Shown here in pieces: positions 53,919-64,000 of a stretch of DNA of 64,000 bases. Location: positions 444,501 through 508,500 of the forward strand of contig CAWZYM010000087.1 of the NCBI GenBank assembly GCA_963966185.1, written 5' to 3'. The first letter of the stretch is position 1; each line of letters begins with the position of its first letter. This DNA is from Rhabditoides inermis (lineage: Eukaryota; Nematoda; Chromadorea; Rhabditida; Rhabditidae). The notes beneath the pieces were generated by a model. The model was not told where the DNA came from and did no database searches. It worked only from the letters and a program-made list of their open reading frames with translations. The position numbers and the translations under genes are program-made.

Positions 53919-54955
53919 GCGGCGCTTCTTACGTTCAATGTGATTGTTTCGATTGTGTAGGTATTTTGTTGAGTTATACATTGTTATTGTTGACTATTGA
54001 CTGTTCCACGCTCCTCTCCCGTCGACTCGTTATCACCACCGTGCGCATAAAGCCTGATAATGATTTGTTTGTCGACATTGATCCGATTTGCCTAGAAGCG
54101 GTTGAGCACTACCGTACCATACCTACGCGAGGTTGCTGTCGCGTGTTATTGCGTAATTTGCCCATCTGCCTAGTGGTTTCACCCCAGAGGTTCATTTATT
54201 ATGAATCTTTAATGGATTTGGTACATATCGGTGAGACGGTGAAGACTGTTCTGCACCCAGATCGCCCTCTGATTCCCTCCATTCTCTCGCACGCACAATG
54301 CTATCCGTTTCACGGCCCATTGTTCGCGCGCGCCAAATCGGCGTCCCCTGCTACCCCGATAATTTATGCATCCTCCGGTCCTCCGGACAACCTGTAGCAT
54401 CTGCCCTGACCTTTGCCGTTTTTTTAAAGATTCTATTTCTTGAACGTATATATTGTACATATGTTTCGTTTGTTTATTTCCATGTGGATTAGAGTCGATT
54501 AGATCTCTCAGATCTGCGTCTCCCCAGTGTCTTTGCGCGTCCCTGCGATCGCGCAATCCACTCCTCGCTCTGCACCCTCTCACCGCCGCTCACTCTCTCA
54601 CCGTTCCCCTCACACCTGCGTCTCTCACTCTCTCGTCAATCGGTCGACCCTCGGCCGGATTACATGGTGTTTTCGATTGGAACCGAGGAAGAAAGGAGAA
54701 GGAGCAGATGTGTGGCTGTCTTGTTGTGTTCGATTTCTGAATAGTGAAATTAGCATGAGCACTGCGGTAATCCTCTGATTCAGCGTTGTCTGATTGAGCT
54801 CCGTACATCAGTTTCCTCTACCTCTTACCGCGTTCTCATTTGCTTCGTGCACATTATCATTACTCGTCTTTCGTTTTGATATTGCTTGACGGTATTGATG
54901 TATTGATTGATTGCAGGCGATCGTGATCAGCTGATCGTGTGTCCTGACTCCTGAA
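53919..54955. other. Intergenic between Fyv7-like and SAS-4-like genes
   Basis: An uninterrupted plus-strand frame runs from the end of the Fyv7-like gene to 54397 (includes IDPICLEAVEHYRTIPTRGC). It has no acceptor-bounded exon structure and no family resemblance, so I leave it uncalled. The remainder is CT-rich unique DNA. Confidence 0.3.
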
Positions 54956-56507
54956 ATGGCGCAGGTCTCAGCGGGAGACGGCACGCCAGCGAAGGCCGTC
55001 GTCAAACGCCCCTTTCTACGCCGCAACACGGGCAAACACACCCAGAACGTACGTTTCCCTCTCTCTCCCTCTTTCTTTTCTCTCTCTCCTCTCTCTCCTC
55101 TCTCTCTCCTCTCTCTCTCCTCTCTCTCCTCTCTCTCTCCTCTCTCTCTATCTCTCGCTCTCTGGAACACCTATAATCGTTACTCGCTTTTCATTTACTA
55201 AAGTTGTGTTTCAGATAAGGAAGATATCGTACATAAAGCCCGCGGGTCGCGCGTCAGCCGGCGCTGAACGGAGAGGCGACAACGACTACGATGATGAGAG
55301 GGGTGAGTGAGTGATTGATTCATTGTTCGATTCGATGTTTTCCTCGTTTTCTCGTGTTTCGTTTTCATTCAATAGTGGACCATTTTTTCAATAGGGAGCA
55401 AGTGGACCATTTTGTTTGATCTTGATCTATTGAAGCTTTCAGTAGTGGCCATTGGCACATTTTGCTTGATCTCGATCTCTTTTACTAGCGGACCATATTG
55501 ATCCATCTCTCTTGCAGTAGTTGACCACCGCGTCAGCCTGTCGCCCTTCAATCCGTCGTTCGAGCCGAGCACACTGGCCGAGATGCGCAGCCAGCAGCAG
55601 CCACTCACGCCCCCGCAACCCTCGCCCAGGCAGAGCGTCATGGAGCGGCAGAGAGGTACTGTACTTTGGGGAGTACTGTATATTGGGTTTGGGGAGTACT
55701 ATACTTTGCGTACTACTTGCACACGAGGTCACTTTCACTCTTTGGAGTTACTTTGCATTTTTGTAGTACTGTACCTTGAGTACTTGGATTTGGGTCCTTC
55801 AATGTACCCCTGCATTTCAGCCGACTCGCACGGCAGGAGCTCGTTCTCTCCGAGTGGATCCTTGTCCGCCGCCCCGTCTATGCACTCTGTGGGAGAACGG
55901 GAAGGAGGAGGAGGAGGGGAGCAGTCGTCGCCCGAGTACGAGGCGACCCGGAGCCACTCGGACGGCGGGCTGAGCCGCCCGTTGACGTCGCGAACGGCTG
56001 ATAGGTGGGTGCTGGGTGGTTGTTTGTTGTTTGTGCGTCGGTACAGGAATGATCTGTGTTACCTTGTTACTCACAATTCGATTGTTGTTTATTCGTGTTG
56101 TTTACTTGTGTTGTTTACGTGTTGCCTATCAGTGGTTGTCCGCACGAGGAGGAGGAGGGCCAGCTGCTGTCTCCGATGTCGAGCGACGGCAGCGAGCGGA
56201 TGACGATTGCCAGCAGGGGCAATGGCACCATCCACGCGGCCATGAGGGGAGACGACACGCAGCACTGTGGGTTGTTTGTTTGTTGTGTTTCCGGCTGTTT
56301 GTTTGTTTCTCTTGATTCATGAACCTTTACTTTGTTTGTTTGTTTAATCTTCATCAATTCCGCTTTGTGTCTCGCTTTGATTATTGTTGTTTAGCGGACG
56401 CGTTCGACTCGACCGCGCGCTTTGAGCGTCTGGAGCGGCACGCGCAGGAGACTGCCGAAGAGGGAGCCGAGGCGCTGGAGGTAGGGTTTGTTTGTTTGTT
56501 TGTTTGT

Positions 56508-56541
<34 letters not shown>

Positions 56542-59500
56542 CGCGATTGTTTACAGGCGTGCACTGGCTGGAGTCCGGAGCAGCGCACGATTGCGTCGGT
56601 CGGGAATAATGGATCGATGTGGCGACCGCAGGTATTCATTCGTTTCATAAGTGCTACTTTGATGGAACCTCAACAGGCATGATATAGGGTCTGAACTCAA
56701 TCAGAAAGGCCTCAGATCTCTACTGGACACCTGTAAAGATTATAGAAAAATCCTGGAAACGTAAATGCGCGGTATCTTCAAAGCAATATTCTGAATGAAT
56801 CAGTTTGTTGAAAGGCGGTACCAGAGTAGAAACCAGAGCAGGCGCATGCTATCACAGGCGAACACGACCCGTCCGCGGCTCGTTCTTGATGAGAGTGCGC
56901 ACGTAGTCGAGGAGGAGGAGGGGGAGGGGGAGCGACCAGAGTCGTCGCCCGCGCCCGGCTCCGTGTCGACGACCAGCACGGGTGTGTCGGAGAAGACGAG
57001 GGAGCTGAGGGCGAGAGCGAGCCGACAGATGCATGGGGGGTATGATGAGGTGAGTTGGTTGTTTATACTTATACATGCATGGTATTGTGTTGCATTGAGG
57101 CAAGTGACTGAGAGAGGGAGAGAGATGTGTTGCAGCACGAATTCGCGTCGGACTACTCGCCGGGCTCGGCGTCGGACGCCACGCGCGCCTCGTCGATGCC
57201 GTCGGATCTGGAGGCGACGCGGAGGGAGAGTGGAGGAGGGGCTGCGAGGTGAGTAGGGGAGGGAGGGAGGGAGGGAGGGAGGAGAGCATGTGTGAATCGA
57301 CTCTCCTGCCTGTGAGTGAGTGATGCGCGATCTATCGCAACGGGAATCAGTGAGTGAGTGAGTGAGTGAGTGAGTGAGTGAGTGAGTGAGTGAGATTGAC
57401 TGATTGACAGCCGTCGCCGTCCGGTGGTTCGCGAAACGCCGTCCCCGGACGAGAGCGAGACGGGATCGACGGGCAGTCTGCGCGAGGCCCGGAACTTTCT
57501 CGGTGGGTATCTTGGATTTTTGGGGGCTTGATGAGAAAGAGACAACCCCGTTGCGAATTGTGCTTTCCAACCTACCTTCCACCTACTTCAAATCACCTCC
57601 GAATGAATAGTAACCACTTCAAACTAATTGCGATTAGTTTAAAAAAGGGATTTCAAGGGTAACTATATCCTGACTAAATGATTGATAAATGATTAAATGA
57701 TTGGTTGATCGATTGATTGATTGATTGATTGATTGATTTCAAGGGTGAATCACACACGTGTTTCTAGGCGGTCGCCCGTTGGCCGAGGCGTATCCCCCGG
57801 TGCTAGGTGGACGGGGAGTGGTGCTGCCGCAGCGCGTACAGCAACTCCTGCCCTCGCAGACGACCACTGGAGGAGGAGGAGGAGGAGGAGTGGTGGAGCA
57901 GACACCGCAGAGAGGAGTAGGCATGATGAGGATGCAACAGCAACAGCCGACGAGGGAGCAGGGCATTCAACATGTCACCACCGGCGGGTTGAGGGAGCAG
58001 CGGGAGGAGGAGGAGAGGAGGCGGGTGGAGCAGGCGAGGGAGCAGGAGAGGAGGAGTGTCCCAGCAAGGCCGGCGCAGAGACTGCGCCCACAGGAGACGG
58101 GTGTGCTGAGGCAGCAGCCACCGACGGCGGCACCGAGGAGCGAGGAGAGGTGGGAGTCTTTTGGTTATTGATTTATTGATTGCTCGATTGGTGTATTCGA
58201 TATAAGCTCTAGCGATCAGTAAACCTTATCGACTAATTGATTGTCGTGTCAGACGTGTGCGCTCGAACCTGGAGCGCCAGCTGCGGGACGCGATCGCGCA
58301 CATTGACTACATGGAGGCGGTGCAGCGGGAGAGCCACGAGAAGCTGATGGAGACGTACGGGAGGGAGATGGCAGAGCTGGCAGAGGAGAGGGCGGCGTTC
58401 GAGCTGGAGAGAGAGGCGGAGGCGGCGCGGCAGGTGAGAGGAGGGGGTGGAGAAAGAGATGGAGGAGGAGGCGATGGGAAAGAAGGAGAAGTGAATTAGA
58501 GAGAAGAGGGAGGGGTTCGAGAAAGGAGAGGGGAGCAGAGGCGGCGCGACAGGTGCGGGAGGGGGGGGAGGAGATGGGTTTGGAGAAGGAGAATAGGAAG
58601 TTGAGATGGAACAGAGGGCAGACGAGAATGGGAAATGCAAGTGGACGGGTGAGTGTGGGTGGGTGAAGATGAAGGAGCTAATGTGCTGATGGTCGGGATG
58701 GATGGATGGATGGATGGATGGATGGGTGGATGGGTGTGGAGGAGATTTTGTATGGTGACTGTCGTTACAGAGCCGCGTGCGTCGCGGTCTGGACGCGGAG
58801 CGGAAGACGCTGCGAAAGGACGAGACGGAGCAGGCCAAGGCGCACAAGCAGGAGGTGAGAGGGAGAGAGGGAGGGAGCTCACCAAGCTCTTTTCAGATTG
58901 AGGAGTACGAGAAGAAGATTCGCGAGCTGGACACGCGCGCCACCCGGATGCGACTGGAGAAGACGAAGTTGGAAAAGGTTGTTAATTCGTTTTTTTTGGT
59001 TCACTTTCCATTTTGCTCCTGTTGTTCACTACTATATCGCCTTCTTCACAGCAATAAATGTTATCATTATTTAGGCGTTGGAGGAGGCGAAGAAGGTGGC
59101 GGAGGAGAAGACCAAGGCGGCGGACAAGGCCGAGAAGAGGAGTATGACACTGCAAGTGGGTGTTTGTATCGGCAAAGATTGTTTTCGAGTATGCATTCAG
59201 AAAGCCCGTCGTGTGTCTCGTGCGCGATTTTTACATTCTGATTAGGTGTCCTGGACACATGCGATGAAGTGATTAATTTTCCAGGATGCCTGCTTATTAT
59301 AAACGAGTTTGCTGATTCCAGCGTGAGGTGGCGTCTCTGCGGGGCGCGGCTGCCAAGGAGCACGCGCGTCTCGCGGCCGAGAGACGCGCGGCAGATCAGC
59401 GCGCGCGCACCGGCCTGCTGCGCGGAAAGGGCAAGGAGAACGCGGCACCTGCTCCTGCTGCTCCTGCTGCTCCTGCTGCTCCTGCTCCTGCTCCTGCTCC

Positions 59501-61765
59501 CATGGATGTGCACCCAATGGAGCAGTACGCGCTGCAGAGTCTGTCGAGGCCCGGTTCGAAGGCTGTGAGCTGGGCGAATGATAGCGGCGTGGATGTGAGC
59601 CAGGGAAGTATGGCGGGAGGAGGAGGAGGAGGGAGGTGCGATGAGATGGTGAGTATGGGGTTGCAGTAGCGGCAGGGGTCAGTCTCTTTCGAACTGTCAG
59701 TGAGCGTCTTGTGTTTCGAGCTTGTTGTGGAGTGTTTAGAAGAGACTGACCATACTTCGAGAGGTTGGTGAAATAGGATAGACGAGTGTCTGTTTCAGTT
59801 GCTGACCGAGCGCGCCTCCACCGAGTACGGTCGCACGCGGCTCTACAGGGGCGGGCCGCCCAAGTACGCCTTCACCAAGGTGAGATCATGGATCATGTTG
59901 ATTTCATGTTGTGCCAAATGTATTTTGTGATCTCTATCTTGTGCATTCTTGGAGTTTATGTGTTGCAGAAAACATATTCGATAAAAAAAACTTTTCAGGT
60001 GACCGATACCCCGTGCGGCTGTCAGTTTTTCGAGTACAGCAACGCCGACGCGCGTTGGGTGTCGGCCGACGGCACCATCAAGGTAGTGTATTGATTGATT
60101 ATCGATTTATCGCTTTTTTGGGTTCATTTAATGTTGTGTAGTGTGGACACTGTAGGATAGTAATATATCGATTTATTGATTATTTGATCCATTCAGGTGG
60201 TGTACTTTGCCAACGTGGGCGCGTCGACGGTAGATTTGCCGGGCGGCGTGCACATCAGACACTTTATCTCCGGACAGGTGGGTCTTCGTGGGTGGTCCTT
60301 TGAAGTAGCGTTGTGGGTGGTCCGGTGAGGATGCTTCGTGGGTGGTCTCTCATTTGCATATATTCAGGTGGAGATCTACCGCCCGTCGACCGAGGTGTCG
60401 CTGTGCACGAAAGAGGGCCGGCGCACGGAGGTGATGCGCAGGCAGGACGACAGCTGCTACGTGGAAATGTGAGGGAGGGGGGGGGGGGCGTCGTGGGTGG
60501 TCTGCTGACTATGACCGTCGTGGGTGGTCTCTCTGGCGTTGTAGAGATGTACGGACTGGTATAGGTGTTGTGGGTGGTCTACTAGGCATGAACGTCGTGG
60601 TTGGTCTCTGTGGGGCTGTAGAGCCGTACGGACTGGTGTATATAGAGTCGGAGATTTATCTGAATGTGGGTGATGTGAGAGGGGGTAGATGGCGTTTTGT
60701 ACGGTCTGCGGGTTATTTAGACATCGTAGTAAGGAAAATGACATCAATGAAGCATACAGAAGGGCCAAGATCTAGTGTGTGCGGTAGATTGAGACTTGTT
60801 TTCTGTGACGCTACTTGTCTCCAGCTTCTGTCCCTTGAATAGGTCCACTTCCAATGGGTACGACCACGCGATGCTTTTTCCGGCTTCAATTGCCGTTCAC
60901 TCAACCGAACGAATCGTGCGTTTTCTCAACCGGACAAACCGAGAGTATTTTGCTCAACACAAACCGCGAGTCTCAACCGGACAAACGACACACCGAGAGT
61001 ACAAATACACGTCTGCTCTAGACGGAAAAGAAAGAAGTACTACTTGTCCCTTCGAATCGAATCCGATCGTAAATGTTATCAGGGGCCGAGAGTAAGACAC
61101 GCAAGCAAATAGCTTCATTCTAACAAGGGGACCGATCGCGCAGAATTGCGAAGTGCTACCTGATCTGATAATGACTGAGAAATGTACCTGTTCAATCTGT
61201 ATCTCTCCAGCTTCTCGCCGACCGGCACGATGCGCCGCCTCGAATCCGGCCAGCCGACCGTGACGCAGACTGCCGGCGAGTACACCTCGCAGCGCGGCCT
61301 CGCCAATCAGTCCACCAGCAGTGTCGTCATGCGCTGCCAGTCGGGCGACATCGAGTGGCAGGAGCCGACTTTCGTGGTGTGTTTGCGTTATTGATTGGTT
61401 AAATTGTTTATCGATTAGTGAGATTTCAGCTGCGCTGGTTTGTGAACGGCGACGTGAAGATTGCGATGCGGCAGAGTGATGTGCGGGTGAGTGGGGTGGA
61501 GAGAGATGCTTGAGGCTAGGGGTACTGTAGTTATCAGAGTGTCAAATGTGTGTAGTTAATCCGTTTAGTTACTGATGACAACGCAGGAGTACTGTAGTTA
61601 TCAAAGTGTCAAATGTTTGTGTTTGAGTTGACGCTGTTGTCTCGCGACTGTGGCACGGTGAAGCACCAGCGGGCGATTGGAGGAGAGCGGAGGAAAGAGA
61701 TGTGCGTCGAATGGGGCAAGGACGCTCGGAGACGACAGAGGGAGATGGATGGCTTCGCGCAGTGA
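54956..61765 (+). CDS. sas-4: SAS-4/CPAP-like centriole assembly protein
   Basis: Long multi-exon gene starting MAQVSAGDGTPAKAVVK at 54956 and ending GFAQ TGA at 61765. Exons include 55216-55303, 55519-55656, 55822-56004, 56134-56265, 56396-56481, 56557-56632, 56859-57051, 57137-57250, 57412-57502, 57769-58150, 58254-58434, 58772-58855, 58898-58978, 59075-59155, 59323-59650, 59800-59880, 60000-60082, 60198-60280, 60369-60472, 61212-61380, 61431-61488 and about 61609-61765. The N-terminal half is Ser/Pro/Glu-rich and disordered; 58254-59450 is a coiled coil (NLERQLRDAIAHIDYMEA onward). The C-terminus matches the TCP10/G-box beta domain: WVSADGTIKVVYFAN, GGVHIRHFISGQVEIY, FSPTGTMRRLESGQ. That architecture (disordered, coiled coil, G-box) is SAS-4/CPAP, needed for centriolar microtubule assembly. 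Orthology is inferred from the domain order. Confidence 0.8.
60286..60615. repeat. Interspersed CGTGGGTGGTC repeat in sas-4-like introns
   Basis: An 11-bp motif CGTGGGTGGTC or close variants recurs about seven times across two introns, in longer diverged units that also share GTAGAGATGTACGGACTGGT-like text at about 60540 and 60615. An exon (60369-60472) lies between copies. Confidence 0.6.
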
Positions 61766-62156
61766 CGTCATCTCGTGACGTCATAAGATAGAGCGATGTT
61801 TTGATAGACCAGTATTGTCATTGAGATTTCTCCCCTGTTTTGATGCTCTTGAATCGAGGGCTACATTTACCTCCAGTTTTTGTTGTGATTTTTTACGCTC
61901 ACTTGCCTAGCCTTTATCACTACGACACCTCTATTGAGCATCTCACTAACACCAGATATCACTGACAGCCTTTATCCCTTTATCGATTTTATGATTACCG
62001 CCCCAGTATTTGTAAATATCCACAGTATTTTAGTGATTTGTCTCTACTCCAGGTTTGTTTGTTTTTTGATCATGTCCAGATAAATTTTGATGTTCAACTA
62101 ATGAGTTTATTCCGGTGCGGTGGTGTGAGATCAATCAATCAATACAATCTTTCTCC

Positions 62157-62553
62157 TCAATACATCTCGTCCGACTCTCTCTTGGCCACTCGCATCATCC
62201 GATTCGCGTTGAGTTTCTCGAACTGAAATATATAGATTATAGATGCAGTAATCCAGATGAGGTACCGTATAACACCGTTTATATACTTCACAACGCGTCA
62301 ATTTGGTGCACTGCGTAAACTTTTTGAAGCGATCGAACATGATTCTGACGCAGTGTGTCAACTTTGAGGACAATTTGAAGAGATGTGTGGAATAACCCAC
62401 CAGATCGACGGGCCGATAGTGCAGGGCGTTGTTGTACTTTCCGCCGAGGAATGAGAGGGTGGACGGCCGGCGGTGGAGGAAGGCGAACTGGGCGGAGGAG
62501 AAGGAGAGGAGGAAGGGGAGCAGCAGGAGAAGCAGGGAGAGCAGAGAACGCAT
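62157..62553 (-). CDS. Small secreted peptide precursor
   Basis: Two exons, 62401-62553 and 62157-62222, join in phase 0 to give 72 residues. Signal peptide MRSLLSLLLLLLPFLLSFSS ending at SAQ; mature region FAFLHRRPSTLSFLGGKYNN onward, then FEKLNANRMMRVAKRESDEM and Tyr at the C-terminus. Dibasic RR and KR sites allow processing into one or two peptides. The donor GTGGGT and acceptor ATTTCAG are good. It looks like a neuropeptide-like or other secreted signalling precursor, but no known peptide family motif was recognised. Confidence 0.6.
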
Positions 62554-62625
62554 CGTCGGAATAGGGTACCTGAAGTGTGTCATGCAGTGGGATAAGATAT
62601 GGGGTTTTCAGTGGAGCCGCCGCGA

Positions 62626-62729
<104 letters not shown>

Positions 62730-63965
62730 TACCTAGAATGTTTTATATGAATTTTATAAAAGAAATTATATATTGTATTTTATGAATGATTAGACGTCTA
62801 AGATATGAGAGAGATGAGAGGTTTATTTCGTCGAGTTCAATGATCAGAAAGTAGAAACAATGGAACTGAGTCTGAGGTATAGGAAAAAGAAGAGGAGAGG
62901 ATAAGAAAAACTAGGAAGTGCGCGAGTTTTGAGAAATTAAAAGAGATTTTCTACATTTCGTAACATCCATGGACAGACTTTTTTTCCATGAAAAACACGT
63001 TGCTTATATGGGTGGGTATAGCCTAATTGTGCAGTGGATCTGTATCATGCAAATTATTTACTATTATGGTTTATATGTTTTTTTATATAGTGGACGATTT
63101 ACATGGGATTACCTACTTGAATAGGCAACACGCGGTATATAGGAATAGAAATTAGAAATTAGAAAGAACAATGCATAATTAGTGGGTTCGAGTAAATGTC
63201 TATGGAATTCTAATGATTGCCTACGATTACAAATTCCAATGATCATGTGAGTGGAATTACAAGTATGACATCATTTTGACCGCAAGAAAGCGTTTCTGCG
63301 AACGAAAGTCTTGGACATACATAATTGACATCATCATTACGTAGTTTACGCAGTAACAAATTAGCAATTAGTCAACAATAAAACATCTAAGAAATAAAAA
63401 TCAGCAATTGGTCTAATCCTGAAATGTCGAAAGAATAGAAATAGAGTGTTTACGGCTGGTGTTGGTTTGGGAGAAGCGTGAGAGATTTAGAGAGTCTTTC
63501 GAAAACACCAGGATTCAAAGGGCAGGCGAAAGCGCGAAAGATGAGTAATCTCGGAGAAAATGGGAGGCGAGAGGAATGAATTGGAGAGGCACTCTCCCTC
63601 TTTTTTCCTATTTTGATGAGGTGAATAATGTGTACAGATCTTTACGTGAGTCGAGAAAAAGATGCGCGAAAAAAAAAGTGTGCATAATTTGGTGAAAGTC
63701 GCGGCCGGAATGAGTGAGTAATAAAAGAAAAAAGAGAGAGATGGAAGAAGAATTCTATTATTCGGACTTCGGTCAGATTTTATTGCGTAGTAACAACAAA
63801 TTTACACGACTATACGAAAAGGCATATTTGGGGGGGGGGGGAGGGGTGGACACTAAGGTATAAACATTATATATGATAATTTCGAGACTGACGCTAAAGA
63901 CGATGATTACTGTATTGTAAGATGCTCAAATGGACAATAACATCTAGCTATAAATGCATGAGTGG

Positions 63966-64000
<35 letters not shown>
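62730..64000. other. Gene-poor right end
   Basis: AT-rich, no exon with both splice sites and coding character on either strand. A G-run lies at 63831-63845, and a (GA)n tract runs off the window from 63968. Confidence 0.4.

Noticed and set aside
53915..54397. 160-codon plus-strand frame after the Fyv7-like gene
   Set aside because: Begins in another frame of the preceding gene's last codons, lacks splice boundaries and has no recognisable protein features; left uncalled.

Overview
This window looks like a free-living rhabditid-type nematode genome. The evidence is a cuticle collagen with the nematode N-terminal block and furin-type site, a worm-type TTBK/CK1 kinase, F-box genes, insulin-like peptides, a SAS-4-like centriole gene, many short introns with TTTCAG-type acceptors, and TACGGTA/TACAGTA motifs scattered through the introns. 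All genes are split, so the calls below come from reading exons between plausible GT/AG junctions by eye; nothing was run against a database. Long (CT/GA)n tracts fill many introns and create meaningless open frames.

Layout, left to right. 1-3.4 kb: minus-strand tryptophan 2,3-dioxygenase (C-terminus off the left edge) with a hAT-type MITE in one intron. 5.4-6.1 kb: small acidic minus-strand gene. 6.7-8.5 kb: TTBK-like kinase with a one-base frameshift before its catalytic loop. 8.9-10.9 kb: an unrecognised minus-strand gene and two exons of a P-type ATPase relic. 11-15.3 kb: repeat-rich, with an inverted 8-bp satellite hairpin, two inverted-repeat elements and a 51-bp minisatellite. 15.9-24.1 kb: two divergent F-box genes. 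24.4-25.8 kb: cuticle collagen. 27.1-30.3 kb: a tiny secreted-peptide candidate and two divergent insulin-like genes, separated by two MITEs. 31-38 kb: broken LDL-receptor class A exons, duplicated blocks, MITEs and a 5'-truncated, frameshifted LINE.

38.08-47.85 kb: the most unusual object. It is a complete LTR-bounded insertion with apparently identical 326-bp TG...CA repeats, a 5-bp CAGTG target duplication and a possible primer-binding site. Its interior has no recognisable reverse transcriptase or integrase. Instead it holds a giant palindrome with arms of about 3.4 and 3.1 kb around a 417-bp loop. The arms carry mirrored spliced genes: a zinc-knuckle Gag-like protein, a charged unknown protein, and a divergent signal-peptide Cys/Thr-rich protein whose coding frame runs across the palindrome centre.

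48-64 kb: orphan exons, an LDLa plus fibrinogen-C secreted protein gene (49.5-52.9 kb), a small Fyv7/TAP26-like ribosome-biogenesis gene (53.2-53.9 kb), a long SAS-4/CPAP-like centriole gene (55.0-61.8 kb), a small secreted peptide precursor (62.2-62.6 kb), and gene-poor DNA to the end.
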